From contig JALSSC010000074.1 of the NCBI GenBank assembly GCA_026984455.1, forward strand, positions 1 to 32,721: a DNA stretch of 32,721 bases, written 5' to 3'. Source of the stretch: Chromatiaceae bacterium (GTDB lineage Bacteria; Pseudomonadota; Gammaproteobacteria; Chromatiales; Chromatiaceae). The position numbers were made by a program, and so were the translations under genes. Positions 16,001 to 25,670 of this stretch are shown piece by piece. Each line of letters begins with the position of its first letter. Positions within the stretch are counted from its first letter, which is position 1. The notes beneath the pieces were generated by a model. That model worked only from the letters and a program-made list of their open reading frames with translations. It was not told the DNA's origin and did not search any database.

Positions 16001-19000
16001 TCACAGCGATCCGGTCCGCCGCCATCGTTCCGTCGCCACATAGATCACCGGCAACAGGTTGAGGGTCAGCAGGGTGCCGGCGGTGAGGCCGCCGAAGAGC
16101 ATGACGCCCAAGGGCTGGAGGAGCTGCGGGCCGGCCCCCAGGCCGAGGGCGGCGGGGATCAGGGCGAGCAGGGTGGTGAGATGGGTGAGGATCATCGGCC
16201 GGGTGCGCAGGCGCGCGGCCTCGCGCACCGCCTCCACGGCCGACCGGCCCGCGCGGCGCAGATTGCGAGTGAAGGTGAGCAACATGATGCCGTTGTTCAC
16301 CGAGACCCCCACCAGGGTGATGAAGCCGATGGCCACGGTCAGGTCGAGTTCCCGATGGGTGAGGAACAGGGCCAGGGCGGCGCCCATGAAGTCCAGGGGC
16401 AGCTTCACCAGGACCACCAGGGGGTCGAGGAGGTTGCCCAGTTGCAGGGCGATGATGCCGTAGACCAGGATCACCGAAGCGAGCAACACCCAGAGCATAC
16501 GCACCCCCGTGTCGATGAGTTGACCGTATTCCCCGGTATAGCCCACCTGGATGCCCGCAGGCAGGTGCAGGGCGGCGATGGCGCGGTCCAGGTCCTGGAG
16601 CACGCTCAGGGGGTTGCCCTCGATCTCCGCGCTCAGGGTGAGGGTGCGCAGGCCGTGCCGGTGCTCGATGCGGGGATGGCTGGCGCTGCGCCCGATGGCC
16701 GCCACCTGCCCCAGGGGCACCAGCTCCCCGCCGGTATCGGGCACCGGCACCCGCGCCAGGTCGTCCAGGCGGTCGCGCTCGGCGCGCGGGAAACGCAGAT
16801 AGATCCCCACCGGCCGCTGCCCGCGGATCACCTCGCTCACCCGCTCCCCCTGCAGGGCCTGGCGCACCGCCCGCGCCGCGTCGGCGGCACGCACCCCACG
16901 CAGGGCGAGGCGCGCGGGATCGAGGCGGATCACCACCTGATCCACCGGCACCCGGGTGTTGTTGACCACGTTGGTGAGGCCGGGGAGCGAGCGCGCCGCG
17001 GCCTCGACGCGGGCCGCCGCGGCATAGAGGGCGTCGAGATCCTGGCCGGAAACGCTGATCCCGAACAGCGCGGGTAGGCCCGAGAAGGATTCGTCCAGCT
17101 TCTCGCTCGTGGGTTCGCCGACGCGCCCGACCACCCCGGGCAGGGCCGCCAGCAGGCCCTCCAGGCGGTGCGCCGCCGCCAGCGCGTCCAGCGCCCGGTG
17201 GCGGTCCAGGCGCACCACCAGTTCGCCCGCGTCCGGGCCTTCCAGGTAGAAAGAGGATTCCGGCGAGCCGGTGCGGCGGAATACCGCCTCGACCCCGGGC
17301 ATCCGGAGGATGCGCCGCTCCAGCTCGTCACCGAGGCGGTTGCTCTCCCTGAGCGAGGTGCCGGGCGCCAACTGATAGCTGAGCAGCAGGCTGGTCTCGT
17401 CCAGCAGGGGCAGGAAGCGCACCGGGTTGAAGGCCAGCAGGCCGAGGCTGCCGGCGAGGACCCCCGTGGCCAGGACCGCGGCGGCCAGGCGGTGGCGCAG
17501 GAGGTGATCCAGCAGCCACAGATTGGCCCGTTCCAGACCGGCCACCAGCCGCGCCCCCGGGCCCGGCCCCTTGCCCGCCACGGCCGCCGCCGGGCGCATC
17601 CAGTGAGCCCCGGCGAGGGGGATCAGGGTCAGTGACAGCAACAGGGAGAAGAGCAGCAGGACGCTGAAGGTGAAACCGAAGGGGTGGAACAGGCGCCCGG
17701 CGAGACCGCCCACCAGGACCAGGGGGGCGAAGGCGGCGAGCAGGGTCAGGGTGCCGGCCACATCGGCGCCGAGGATCTCGCGGGTGCCCGAGAGGGCCGC
17801 CTGCCAGGGGGACCGCCCGAGGCGGCGGTGGCGGTCGATGTTCTCCAGGACGACGATGGCGTCGTCGGCCACCATGCCGATGGCCACCGTCATCGCCCCC
17901 AGGGTCATCAGGTTCAGGCCCAGGCCCAGGGTGTGCATCACCCAGAAGGTCCCCAGGACGGTGAGGGGGAAGGTGCAGGCGATCACCAGGGTGCTGCGGT
18001 TGCGGCCGAGGATGAAGAGCACCGCCAGGATCGCCAGCAGGGCGCCGGCGAGGAGGTGGTTGCGCATGTTGCGATAGGCCAGGCCGATGATCTCGGCCTG
18101 ATCGTAGAACTTGCGCAGACGGGCCCCCGGCGGCGGCTGCATGTCCGCCAGGGCGGCATCCACGACGCGGGACACGTCGAGGGTGCTCGCCCCGGGCTGC
18201 TTCTGCACGCTGAAGGCCACCGCCGGCAGGCGGTCGGTGGTGACCACGTAGTGTTGCGGCTCGGCCCCGGCGTAGACCCGGGCGATGTCGGCCAGGCGCA
18301 GGGGCCGCCCGTCCTCGCCACGCTTCACCACCAGATGGCGCAGGTCGTCCAGGCGGCGCAGGCGGCCGTCGGTACGGATCAGCAGGTCGCGGCCCTGATC
18401 CTCCAGCCAGCCGCCGGTGTCGAGGACGTTGGCGGCGCGGATGGCGGCCGCCAGGTCGGCGGTGGAGAGCCCCGCCTGGCGCAGGGCGACGGGGTCCGGG
18501 GCCACCCGCCAGGCGCGCACGCCGCCGCCCATCACCTGGACACGGGCCACCCCGGGGAGGCTCGCCAGGCGGGGCGCCAGCTCGTATTGGGCCCAGGCGC
18601 GCGCCGCCAGGGGGTCGCCCCCGGTCAGGGTATAGGTGGAGACCATGGCCAGGGAGGTGCCGATGTTCTCCAGTGCGGGCGCGGCCCCGGGCGGCAGGGT
18701 GGCGCGCACCTGGGCGAGGCGTCCGTACACCAGTTGCCGCGCCTGCAGGGCCGACACCCCCCACGTGAACTCCACGGTCACCTGGGAGAAACCGGGGGCC
18801 GAGGTGGAGCGCACGCGCATCAGGTCGGTGAGCCCGAGCATGGCGTTCTCGATGGGCCGGGTCACCAGTTGTTCCATGTCCTCGGCCGTGCCCGCCGGGT
18901 AATGGGTGATGACGTTGATGAGGGGATAGTCCAGGCTCGGAAAGAGGTCCACCGGCAGCCCGCGCAGGCCGGCGATGCCGCCCACGGCGATGAGAACGGC

Positions 19001-19045
19001 GCCGAGGAGGGTGGCGAGGGGGTGACGGAGGAGACGTTCGAACAT
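16001..19045 (-). CDS. RND-family efflux pump inner-membrane subunit
   Basis: This 1014-residue protein has the RND architecture: one N-terminal TM (HPLATLLGAVLIAVGGIAGL), a large periplasmic loop, TM2-6, a second periplasmic loop and TM8-12. The proton-relay acidic pair sits in TM4 at Asp394-Asp395 (GMVADDAIVVLENI). In the TM10 region the sequence GVSVNNGIMLLTF differs from the Lys-containing drug pumps but matches many CusA/HAE1-like transporters. It is co-transcribed with the adaptor gene upstream (3 bp gap). No outer-membrane channel gene lies nearby, so a TolC encoded elsewhere would be needed. The substrate, metal or organic, cannot be read from the sequence. Confidence 0.93.
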   Translation of the reverse strand: MFERLLRHPLATLLGAVLIAVGGIAGLRGLPVDLFPSLDYPLINVITHYPAGTAEDMEQLVTRPIENAMLGLTDLMRVRSTSAPGFSQVTVEFTWGVSALQARQLVYGRLAQVRATLPPGAAPALENIGTSLAMVSTYTLTGGDPLAARAWAQYELAPRLASLPGVARVQVMGGGVRAWRVAPDPVALRQAGLSTADLAAAIRAANVLDTGGWLEDQGRDLLIRTDGRLRRLDDLRHLVVKRGEDGRPLRLADIARVYAGAEPQHYVVTTDRLPAVAFSVQKQPGASTLDVSRVVDAALADMQPPPGARLRKFYDQAEIIGLAYRNMRNHLLAGALLAILAVLFILGRNRSTLVIACTFPLTVLGTFWVMHTLGLGLNLMTLGAMTVAIGMVADDAIVVLENIDRHRRLGRSPWQAALSGTREILGADVAGTLTLLAAFAPLVLVGGLAGRLFHPFGFTFSVLLLFSLLLSLTLIPLAGAHWMRPAAAVAGKGPGPGARLVAGLERANLWLLDHLLRHRLAAAVLATGVLAGSLGLLAFNPVRFLPLLDETSLLLSYQLAPGTSLRESNRLGDELERRILRMPGVEAVFRRTGSPESSFYLEGPDAGELVVRLDRHRALDALAAAHRLEGLLAALPGVVGRVGEPTSEKLDESFSGLPALFGISVSGQDLDALYAAAARVEAAARSLPGLTNVVNNTRVPVDQVVIRLDPARLALRGVRAADAARAVRQALQGERVSEVIRGQRPVGIYLRFPRAERDRLDDLARVPVPDTGGELVPLGQVAAIGRSASHPRIEHRHGLRTLTLSAEIEGNPLSVLQDLDRAIAALHLPAGIQVGYTGEYGQLIDTGVRMLWVLLASVILVYGIIALQLGNLLDPLVVLVKLPLDFMGAALALFLTHRELDLTVAIGFITLVGVSVNNGIMLLTFTRNLRRAGRSAVEAVREAARLRTRPMILTHLTTLLALIPAALGLGAGPQLLQPLGVMLFGGLTAGTLLTLNLLPVIYVATERWRRTGSL

Positions 19046-19048
19046 GCC

Positions 19049-20164
19049 TCAGTCCACGAACCGGATCAGGTCCTTGAGATCACGGTAGAGCCACTCGTAG
19101 GCGTCCTCCACCAGCACCGCCTGCCCGGCCTTCAGGCCCGAGAGCACCGGCACCCGGCCCTTCTCCACCGGGCCCACCCGCACCGCCACCGGGGTGATGG
19201 CCCCCGCCTTCGCCACCAGGCACCAGGCACGCCCATGGCGGGACACCACCGCGGCCTCCGGCACCCAGAGCACCGGCCGCGGCGCGGCCCGGTGTACCAC
19301 CCTCACCCACTGGCCGTCGCGCAGGCGCCCGGCGGGATTGTCCGCGCGGTAGCGGATCAGGCGCAGGCCGGTGCCGGGGTCGATCCCGGGCGCCCCCGGC
19401 AGACGGCTCAGGGCCAGCCGCGCGGGGCCACGCACGACCTCGGTCTCGCCCCCCCTCCAGGCCTCCAGGTCGCCTTCGGGCACCCCCACGGAGACGAACA
19501 CCCGGGCGAGATCCTCCAGTTCCACCAGGGGCGTGTCCGCATCCACCCAGGCGCCCACCGGCGGGGGACGATTGCGCACCACCCCCGCAAAAGGGGCGCG
19601 CAACACCCCGAGTTCCGCCGCCAGGGCCTGTACGTCCGCTGGATCACGCAAGCGGCGGTCCATGGCCTTGCGCTCCGGCGGCGAGCCCAGGACCGAGAGA
19701 TCCGCATACAGCCGGTCCCAGGCCGCGCTCAGGGCGGCCTCCAGCGAGGCCTGTTCCTGCAGGGCCGTGAGCAGATCATGGCGGGGCACCGTCCGTCCCT
19801 TGTCGTTGCGGCGCAGGGTATCCACCCAACGCGCCGCGACCCGCGCCTTGTGGCGGGCGTTCAGGTAGGCGGCCAGCCCCTGCACCAGACGCGGGGCGTG
19901 GAAGCGCACCAGGGCATCGCCCTTGGCCACCGCGCGCCCGGGGGCGACCTCGCTGGCGGTGACCCGCAGGGGAAAGGGCAGGCGGGTGCGGCTCTCGGCC
20001 CAGGCGGCGACGCGCGCGAAGGCCTCGCGCCGCGCCTGCCAAGTCCCGGCCTCGGGCAGACGGGTGGCGGGCGTGGCCGCGGACGAGGAGAGCGGGGCGC
20101 CGAGGAGCAGACAACAACAGAGGAAGACGGACAGGGAAACGAAAGGCATCGCGACAGATCTCAT
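19049..20164 (-). CDS. RND periplasmic adaptor (membrane fusion protein, HlyD family)
   Basis: This ~371-residue exported protein has a hydrophobic signal peptide (FVSLSVFLCCCLLLG). A lipoyl-like half (VTASEVAPGRAVAKGDALVRF) is followed by a helical hairpin and the second lipoyl half (GVLRAPFAGVVRNRPPPVGAWVD), then beta-barrel and membrane-proximal parts (RDGQWVRVVHRA... VPVLSGLKAGQAVLVED). It bridges the RND pump to an outer-membrane channel. Start ATG 20164 is chosen; ATG 20149 is also possible. Its stop lies just before the pump's ATG, so the pair forms an operon. No metal-binding His/Met cluster is evident. Confidence 0.85.
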   Translation of the reverse strand: MRSVAMPFVSLSVFLCCCLLLGAPLSSSAATPATRLPEAGTWQARREAFARVAAWAESRTRLPFPLRVTASEVAPGRAVAKGDALVRFHAPRLVQGLAAYLNARHKARVAARWVDTLRRNDKGRTVPRHDLLTALQEQASLEAALSAAWDRLYADLSVLGSPPERKAMDRRLRDPADVQALAAELGVLRAPFAGVVRNRPPPVGAWVDADTPLVELEDLARVFVSVGVPEGDLEAWRGGETEVVRGPARLALSRLPGAPGIDPGTGLRLIRYRADNPAGRLRDGQWVRVVHRAAPRPVLWVPEAAVVSRHGRAWCLVAKAGAITPVAVRVGPVEKGRVPVLSGLKAGQAVLVEDAYEWLYRDLKDLIRFVD

Positions 20165-20268
20165 CCCGCAGATTCGAACCCCGGCAGGATAACACCCCAT
20201 TCTCTCCGCCGGCCTCGCCATCTGGCAAGAGACGCCATCATCGTTTGGAACGCACAGCGGCCTGCCTC

Positions 20269-20300
20269 GCAGGAGCCGTCGCGGCTGAGGCCGCTCCCAC
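20269..20300 (+). repeat. REP-type repeat, half copy C
   Basis: This 32-bp stretch (GCAGGAGCCGTCGCGG followed by CTGAGGCCGCTCCCAC) matches the right half of copy A. It lies in the intergenic space between the divergent RND adaptor and yfhM genes. The left arm of the repeat is missing. Confidence 0.7.
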
Positions 20301-20380
20301 AGCACAGTATGCTATCTTCCCGATCCGAGGCGGTGAACGCTCATCAGTCCCTCACCCCGCCCCACCCGGAGACCCCCGCC

Positions 20381-23300
20381 ATGCCCCGCGCCCTCGTCCG
20401 CCCACTGCTCGCCACCCTGCTCTGGCTCCTGGTCCAGGGCCCGGCCCTTCAGGCCCGGACCCTGGACGACCTCCAGGCCGAGACGGCCGCCCCGGCGAAC
20501 GCCACGGGGCCTGTGCCCGAGGCCGCGGCCCTGACCCGCTGGGCCGACACCTTCAGCCAGGAGGGCGACTGCGCCACCGCCTTCGCCCTGCGGCGCAAGG
20601 CCCTCGCCCCCCAGGCGCCGGCCCGCGCCTGGGCACAACTGGCCGCCGACGCGGCCTGCGCCGGGCGCTGGCCCGAGGCCAGCCGGGCCCTGTGGCGGGC
20701 CCTGCACCCCGCCCCCCAGTCCCCACCGGACGGGGCGGTAACCGCTCAGTCTCCCCTACAAAAGTTCCCTCTCCCAGCGGGAGACCGGCCTGCGCCGCGT
20801 CAGCGGCAGGCAGGGGGCCAGGGTGAGGGGAAAGGGGTGGGCGGGGCTGAACGGTTACACCGGGCGCGGCTCTGGACCTCGCTCGGACGCAGCCTGGAGA
20901 AACGCAGTACCTGGCGCGACGATTGGCGGGACGCCGCCCGCGAGAGCTACCGCCGAGCCCTGGCCCTCGCCCCCCTGAAGGAGGCCCGTGGCCGCCTGGA
21001 GGCCCTGGGCGACGACGAGCGCCCCCTGCAACTGAAGGCCCACTATGTGGAGAAGGGGCCTGCCGGGCCGCGGATCTGCATGGTCTTCAGCCCCGGCCCG
21101 TCCACGGACGAGGGCGTGCACTATGGCGACTACGTGCGCTTCGATCCCCCCTTCGCTGGCCGTTTCGAGGTCTCCGGCGACCGCCTCTGCGGCGAAGGGG
21201 GAGACTGGGGCATCGCCTACCGGGTCCATCTGCGCAGCGGCCTGCCGGGCCGCGGGCAACCCCTGGACCGGGATCAGGAATTCACCGTCGCGCCGGTCCA
21301 CCGCGATGCCGATTTCTGGTTCGACGGCCCGGCCTATGTGTTGCCACACCGCACCCGGCCGGCCCTGACCGTCCAGAGCGTCAACCAGGGGCGGGTGGAT
21401 CTGGAGCTGTTTCACGTCCACGAGCGCAATATCCTCTCCCGCTTCGTCCAGGAGCGTTTCCGCCGCTCCCTCGGCCGTTGGGACCTGCGCCGCCTGCGCG
21501 ACCGCCTGGGCGAGTCGGTGTGGACCGGCCGCGCGGACCTCTCCGGCCGCCCCGACCGGGTCCACGGGAGCACCCTGGAACTGCCCCGGGCGATCCTCGC
21601 CCAGACCGGTCTCTACGTGCTGGCCATGAAGGCGCCCCGCGGGCCGGGCGAGGCGCCCGGGAAGGTGCGCACCCTCTGGCTGGTGGCCAGCGACATCGGC
21701 CTGACCGCCTACCAGGGCCGCGACGGCCTGACCGTACAGGCGCGCAGCCTCGCCAGCGGCCGGCCGCTGGCCGGGGTGGAGATCGGCCTCTACGCCCGCA
21801 ACAACACCCCCCTGGCGCGCATCCTCAGCGATGCCGACGGCCGGGTCCACTTCGCCCCCGGCCTGATGCGCGCCCGCGGCGGGCGCCGGCCGGTGGAGGT
21901 CACCGCCTTCGGGCCGGAGCGGGGCTTCAGCTTCCTCCGCCTCGTCCGCCCACCCCGGGATCTGGCCGATCGCGGGGTGGGCGGACGCCCCGCGCCCGGC
22001 CCCCTGGACGCCTTTCTGAGCCTGGACCGGGACATCTTCCGGCCTGGCGAGACCCTGCATCTCACCGTGCTGGTGCGCGACGACCGGGGCCGGCCCGTCC
22101 CCCCCCTGCCCCTGCATCTGCGCCTCACCGATCCGCGCGGCCAACCGGTCCGCGAACGGGTGCTGCAACCCGGGCCCGATGGGGCCTACGTGGAGGCCCT
22201 GGACCTCCCCGAGGGGGCGCGCCTGGGGCGCTGGGAACTGGCCCTGCGCAGCGATCCGGGGGCCGCCCCCATCGGCCTCGCCCATTTCCAGGTGGCGGCC
22301 TTCCGCCCGCCGCGCATGGAGGCCCATCTGCGCGCCGACGGCCCCCTGCGACCCGCCAGGCCCTCGCACCTGCGGCTCGACGCCCGCTATCTCTTCGGCG
22401 CCCCCGCCGCGGGACGCGCGGTGCATGCCTCCCTGCGCCTGGAGGCCGACCCCGAGCCCTTTCCCAAACATCGCGGGTTCCATTTCGGTCCCGCCCCCTT
22501 GCCCGAGCGGGTGGAGACCCTGCCCCTGGCGGACACCCGCACCGACCCCCAGGGAGCGGCGCGCATCGAGGTCCGCCTGCCGGCCGGTCTCCAGGCCCCC
22601 TACCCGCTCCGCGCCCAGGTCCGGGCCGAGGTCCTCGACGTGGATGGCCGCGCCCTGCCCGTGCACCGCGACCTGAAGGTCCGCCACCTGCCCCTGTATC
22701 TGGGCATCCGCACCCTCGCCGGGGGCGAGCGCCTGGCGGCGGACAGCGAGGCCGTCCTCGAATTCCTCGCCCTCGACGCCCAGGGCCGCCCGGCCCACCC
22801 CGCGGGCCTGCACTGGCGGCTGTCCAGGGAGGAGGTGGACTACCAGTGGTTCGAGCGTGAGGGACGCTGGGACTACCGGCGCATCGTGCATCATCGGCCT
22901 CTTCGGGACGGCCCCCTCGGACTGGACCCGAAGGGCCGGGCCCGGGTCACGGTGGCTCTGCGCCGGGGCACCTACCGGGTGGAGGCGCTCGACGCCCACG
23001 CCCAGGTCCTCGGCGCCCTGCGCATCCAGGCCGGCTCGGCGGCCGCGGCGGGCACCCCCGACAAGGTGGCCCTGGGGCTCGACCGCCCCCACTACCGCCC
23101 GGGCGACCGCGCGCGCCTGCGGATCGACGCCCCCTTCGCCGGGGAGGCCGCCCTGGCGGTGGCCGGCGAGGGCCTGGACGCCCTCCGCAACCTGCACCTG
23201 AAACGCGGCCGCAGCGAGGTGGAGGTCCCGGTGGGCGGCGACTGGGGCGCCGGACGCTACCTGTTGCTCGACCTCTATCGGCCCGGCGACCGGGGGGGCG

Positions 23301-25669
23301 GACCGGCACGCGCCCTGGGGGTGATCTGGCTCGCCCTGGATCCCGCCCCCCACCGCCTGCCCGTGGCCTTGCAGATACCGGAGCGGGCGCGTCCGCGCAG
23401 CCGCCAGACCGTCGGGATCCGCATCCCCGGCCTGGGCGCGGGCGAGACCGTCCACCTGGTCCTGGCGGCGGTGGACGAGGCCGTCTTGCAGATGACCGGC
23501 TTCCAGGCCGCCGATCCCATCGCCCACTTCTTCGGCAAACGCCGCCTCGGCCTGGAACTGCGCGACCTCTACGGCGACCTCATCGCCGTCCCCGACCGGG
23601 CCGGCGGCCTCCGCAGCGGCGGCGGGTCGGCCAACGCCGCCCGCCGCGGGGCGCCCCCCGCAAACGTGCGCGTGGTCTCCCTGTTCCGCGGCCCCGTCGC
23701 CGTGGACGCCCACGGAGAGGCCCGCATCGCCCTCGATCTGCCCGCCTTCGACGGCCGCCTGCGGCTCATGGCCCTGGCCTGGAGCCGCACCCGCATGGGC
23801 AGTGCCCAGGCCCCCCTCCTGGTCCGGGATCCGCTGGTGGTCTCGCCCAGCCTGCCCCGTTTCCTGGCCCTGGGCGACCGGGCCGGGATCCCGGTCCTGA
23901 TCCACAACCTGGAGGCGCCCCCGGGCCGCTACCACCTGAAGCTCAGCGGCGACCCGCGGGTGGCCGTGGACGGCCCCGCGGATATCGCCCTGGAACTCGC
24001 CCCCGGAGGGCGCGCACTGGCCCGCTTCCAGCTCCACGCCCTGCGCCTGGGCGAGGCCCGCCTGAGGCTGAGCGTCAGCGGCCCCCAGGGGCCGGTCCGC
24101 GACCTCCCCCTGACCCTGGGGGTGCGCGGGCGCTATCTGCCCGTGCGGACGCACCGCTACGGACGCATCCCCCCCGGCGGGGTGCTGCGCCTGGACAGCG
24201 GCCTGCTCGCCGACCTCCAGCCCGAAGACGCCCGCCTCGACCTGGACCTGAGCCCCCGTCCCGGCCTGCCGGTGGCGGGCCTGTTGGAGGCCCTGCAACG
24301 CTATCCCTACGGCTGCCTGGAACAACTGACCAGCCGTGCCCTGCCCCTGTTGCAACGCCCCCGCCTGGCCGCGCGCTGGGGGCTGGCGTCCATGCCCGAC
24401 CGGGCCCGCCGGATCCTCGTGGCCATCGACCGCATCCTGGAGAAGCAGACCCCGGGGGGAGGCTTCGGCCTCTGGAGCGCGGACGACGACCCCGAACCCT
24501 GGCTCAGCGCCTATGCCCTGGACTTCCTGCAACGCGCCCGCGAGGACGGCTACCCAGTGCCCGATTTCTTCTACGAACGGGGCCTCCGCTATCTCCAGGG
24601 CCAGGCCGCGGACGCCGCCGCCACCCCCGAGGCCTACGCCGCCCAGGCCTACGCCCACTACGTCCTGACCCGCGACGGCCGCGCGCGGGCCGAAGACCTG
24701 CGTTATCTCGCCGACCAGCGCGCCGCCCTCCTGCCCACGCCCCTGGCCCTGGCCCAACTGGGGGCCGCCCTCGCCCACCAGGGCGACCTGCCCCGCGCCC
24801 GCCGCCTGTTCGCCCAGGCCATCACGGCCCCGCGCCGCCCCGGCGACCTCGACGACTACGGTTCCCTCCTGCGCGACCGCGCGGCCGTCCTCCACCTACT
24901 GGCCGAGACCGGACAGGACCTGGCCGACCCGGCCCCCCTGTGGGCCGATGTCAACGCCCGGGTGCGCCGGCGGGCGGCGCTCTCCACCCAGGAACAGGCC
25001 TGGCTGGTGTCGGCCGCCGCCGGGGTCGAGACCGGAGGCGGGATGACCCTCGCCCAAGGCGAGGCCGCCCCGCGGACGCTCGACCATCCCCTGCACCTGC
25101 GCCCCGACGCGGCCGCGCTGCGCGCCGGCCTGAGGCTGCGCAACCTGGGGACGACCCCCATCTGGACCCACCTCGGCCTCCGGGGGACCCCGCGCAGCGC
25201 CCACCCCCCGGCGCGCCCCGCCTTCTCCGTGGAACGCCGCTGGTACGACCTCCAGGGCCATCCCCTGGACCCCGCCGCCCTCGCTCAGGGCCAGCCCCTG
25301 GTGGTGGTGTTGCGGGTGCGCGCCTTGGACCGCGACGCCCATCGCGCCCTGGTGGTGGACCTGCTCCCCGCCGGGATCGGGATCGACAACCCCGACCTCG
25401 GCCGGGCGGATGACCTGGAGGGCCTCGCCTGGCTCCCGGAACTCAGCACCCCCCGCTATCTGGAGCGCCTGGACGACCGGGTGGTCGCCGCCCTCGACCT
25501 GCCCGAGGTGGACGACCCCAAGGCCCGATCCGACCACTACCTGGCCTACCTGGCGCGGGCCGTGACCCCCGGGGTGTTCGCCCTGCCGCCGGTGGAGGTG
25601 GAGGACATGTATCTGCCCGGCCGCCGGGGGATCTCCCAGGGGACGGATGAGATGCGCATCCAGAGGTGA
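20381..25669 (+). CDS. yfhM: Bacterial alpha-2-macroglobulin (YfhM-like)
   Basis: This 1762-residue periplasmic protease trap starts at ATG 20381, where a signal peptide begins (RPLLATLLWLLVQGPALQA, no lipobox); an in-frame extension reaching 17684 is an artefact antisense to the RND genes. It has successive macroglobulin-like beta domains, and the thioester motif is intact (YPYGCLEQLTSR, Cys1312). A helical thioester domain follows (GGGFGLWSADDDPEPWLSAYA). The family traps attacking proteases by covalent bond and is typically encoded with PbpC, as here: pbpC begins one base after this stop. An extra ~40 residues at about 120-160 come from an inverted-repeat element (20738-20858), partly explaining why the protein is longer than the ~1650-residue E. 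coli homologue. Confidence 0.93.
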   Translation: MPRALVRPLLATLLWLLVQGPALQARTLDDLQAETAAPANATGPVPEAAALTRWADTFSQEGDCATAFALRRKALAPQAPARAWAQLAADAACAGRWPEASRALWRALHPAPQSPPDGAVTAQSPLQKFPLPAGDRPAPRQRQAGGQGEGKGVGGAERLHRARLWTSLGRSLEKRSTWRDDWRDAARESYRRALALAPLKEARGRLEALGDDERPLQLKAHYVEKGPAGPRICMVFSPGPSTDEGVHYGDYVRFDPPFAGRFEVSGDRLCGEGGDWGIAYRVHLRSGLPGRGQPLDRDQEFTVAPVHRDADFWFDGPAYVLPHRTRPALTVQSVNQGRVDLELFHVHERNILSRFVQERFRRSLGRWDLRRLRDRLGESVWTGRADLSGRPDRVHGSTLELPRAILAQTGLYVLAMKAPRGPGEAPGKVRTLWLVASDIGLTAYQGRDGLTVQARSLASGRPLAGVEIGLYARNNTPLARILSDADGRVHFAPGLMRARGGRRPVEVTAFGPERGFSFLRLVRPPRDLADRGVGGRPAPGPLDAFLSLDRDIFRPGETLHLTVLVRDDRGRPVPPLPLHLRLTDPRGQPVRERVLQPGPDGAYVEALDLPEGARLGRWELALRSDPGAAPIGLAHFQVAAFRPPRMEAHLRADGPLRPARPSHLRLDARYLFGAPAAGRAVHASLRLEADPEPFPKHRGFHFGPAPLPERVETLPLADTRTDPQGAARIEVRLPAGLQAPYPLRAQVRAEVLDVDGRALPVHRDLKVRHLPLYLGIRTLAGGERLAADSEAVLEFLALDAQGRPAHPAGLHWRLSREEVDYQWFEREGRWDYRRIVHHRPLRDGPLGLDPKGRARVTVALRRGTYRVEALDAHAQVLGALRIQAGSAAAAGTPDKVALGLDRPHYRPGDRARLRIDAPFAGEAALAVAGEGLDALRNLHLKRGRSEVEVPVGGDWGAGRYLLLDLYRPGDRGGGPARALGVIWLALDPAPHRLPVALQIPERARPRSRQTVGIRIPGLGAGETVHLVLAAVDEAVLQMTGFQAADPIAHFFGKRRLGLELRDLYGDLIAVPDRAGGLRSGGGSANAARRGAPPANVRVVSLFRGPVAVDAHGEARIALDLPAFDGRLRLMALAWSRTRMGSAQAPLLVRDPLVVSPSLPRFLALGDRAGIPVLIHNLEAPPGRYHLKLSGDPRVAVDGPADIALELAPGGRALARFQLHALRLGEARLRLSVSGPQGPVRDLPLTLGVRGRYLPVRTHRYGRIPPGGVLRLDSGLLADLQPEDARLDLDLSPRPGLPVAGLLEALQRYPYGCLEQLTSRALPLLQRPRLAARWGLASMPDRARRILVAIDRILEKQTPGGGFGLWSADDDPEPWLSAYALDFLQRAREDGYPVPDFFYERGLRYLQGQAADAAATPEAYAAQAYAHYVLTRDGRARAEDLRYLADQRAALLPTPLALAQLGAALAHQGDLPRARRLFAQAITAPRRPGDLDDYGSLLRDRAAVLHLLAETGQDLADPAPLWADVNARVRRRAALSTQEQAWLVSAAAGVETGGGMTLAQGEAAPRTLDHPLHLRPDAAALRAGLRLRNLGTTPIWTHLGLRGTPRSAHPPARPAFSVERRWYDLQGHPLDPAALAQGQPLVVVLRVRALDRDAHRALVVDLLPAGIGIDNPDLGRADDLEGLAWLPELSTPRYLERLDDRVVAALDLPEVDDPKARSDHYLAYLARAVTPGVFALPPVEVEDMYLPGRRGISQGTDEMRIQR
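20738..20858 (+). repeat. Palindromic repeat element inside yfhM
   Basis: The ends GTAACCGCTCAG (20738-20749) and CTGAACGGTTAC (20847-20858) are inverted repeats with one mismatch. The interior includes TCCCTCTCCCAGCGGGAGA and GGGCCAGGGTGAGGGG, patterns seen in dispersed intergenic repeats of GC-rich bacteria. The translated stretch (SPLQKFPLPAGDRPAP...) is proline/glycine-rich and unlike the helical sequence on both sides (SRALWRALHPAP / RLWTSLGRSLEKR). The reading frame stays open across it. No target duplication is clear. Confidence 0.65.
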
Positions 25670-25670
25670 G

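Noticed and set aside
14470..16041. 523-codon minus-strand frame over the ABM and alcohol dehydrogenase genes
   Set aside because: The plus-strand genes have clear domain motifs and ribosome sites; the minus-strand frame is a shadow of low complexity.
17684..20380. In-frame N-terminal extension of yfhM
   Set aside because: It is antisense to the RND and adaptor genes and is Gly/His/Gln-rich. The signal peptide at 20381 marks the real start.
20855..24895. 1346-codon open frame on the minus strand
   Set aside because: It is fully antisense to yfhM, whose frame has a signal peptide and the CLEQ thioester motif. The antisense product is His/Gly/Gln-rich low-complexity sequence, as expected for a shadow frame in GC-rich DNA.
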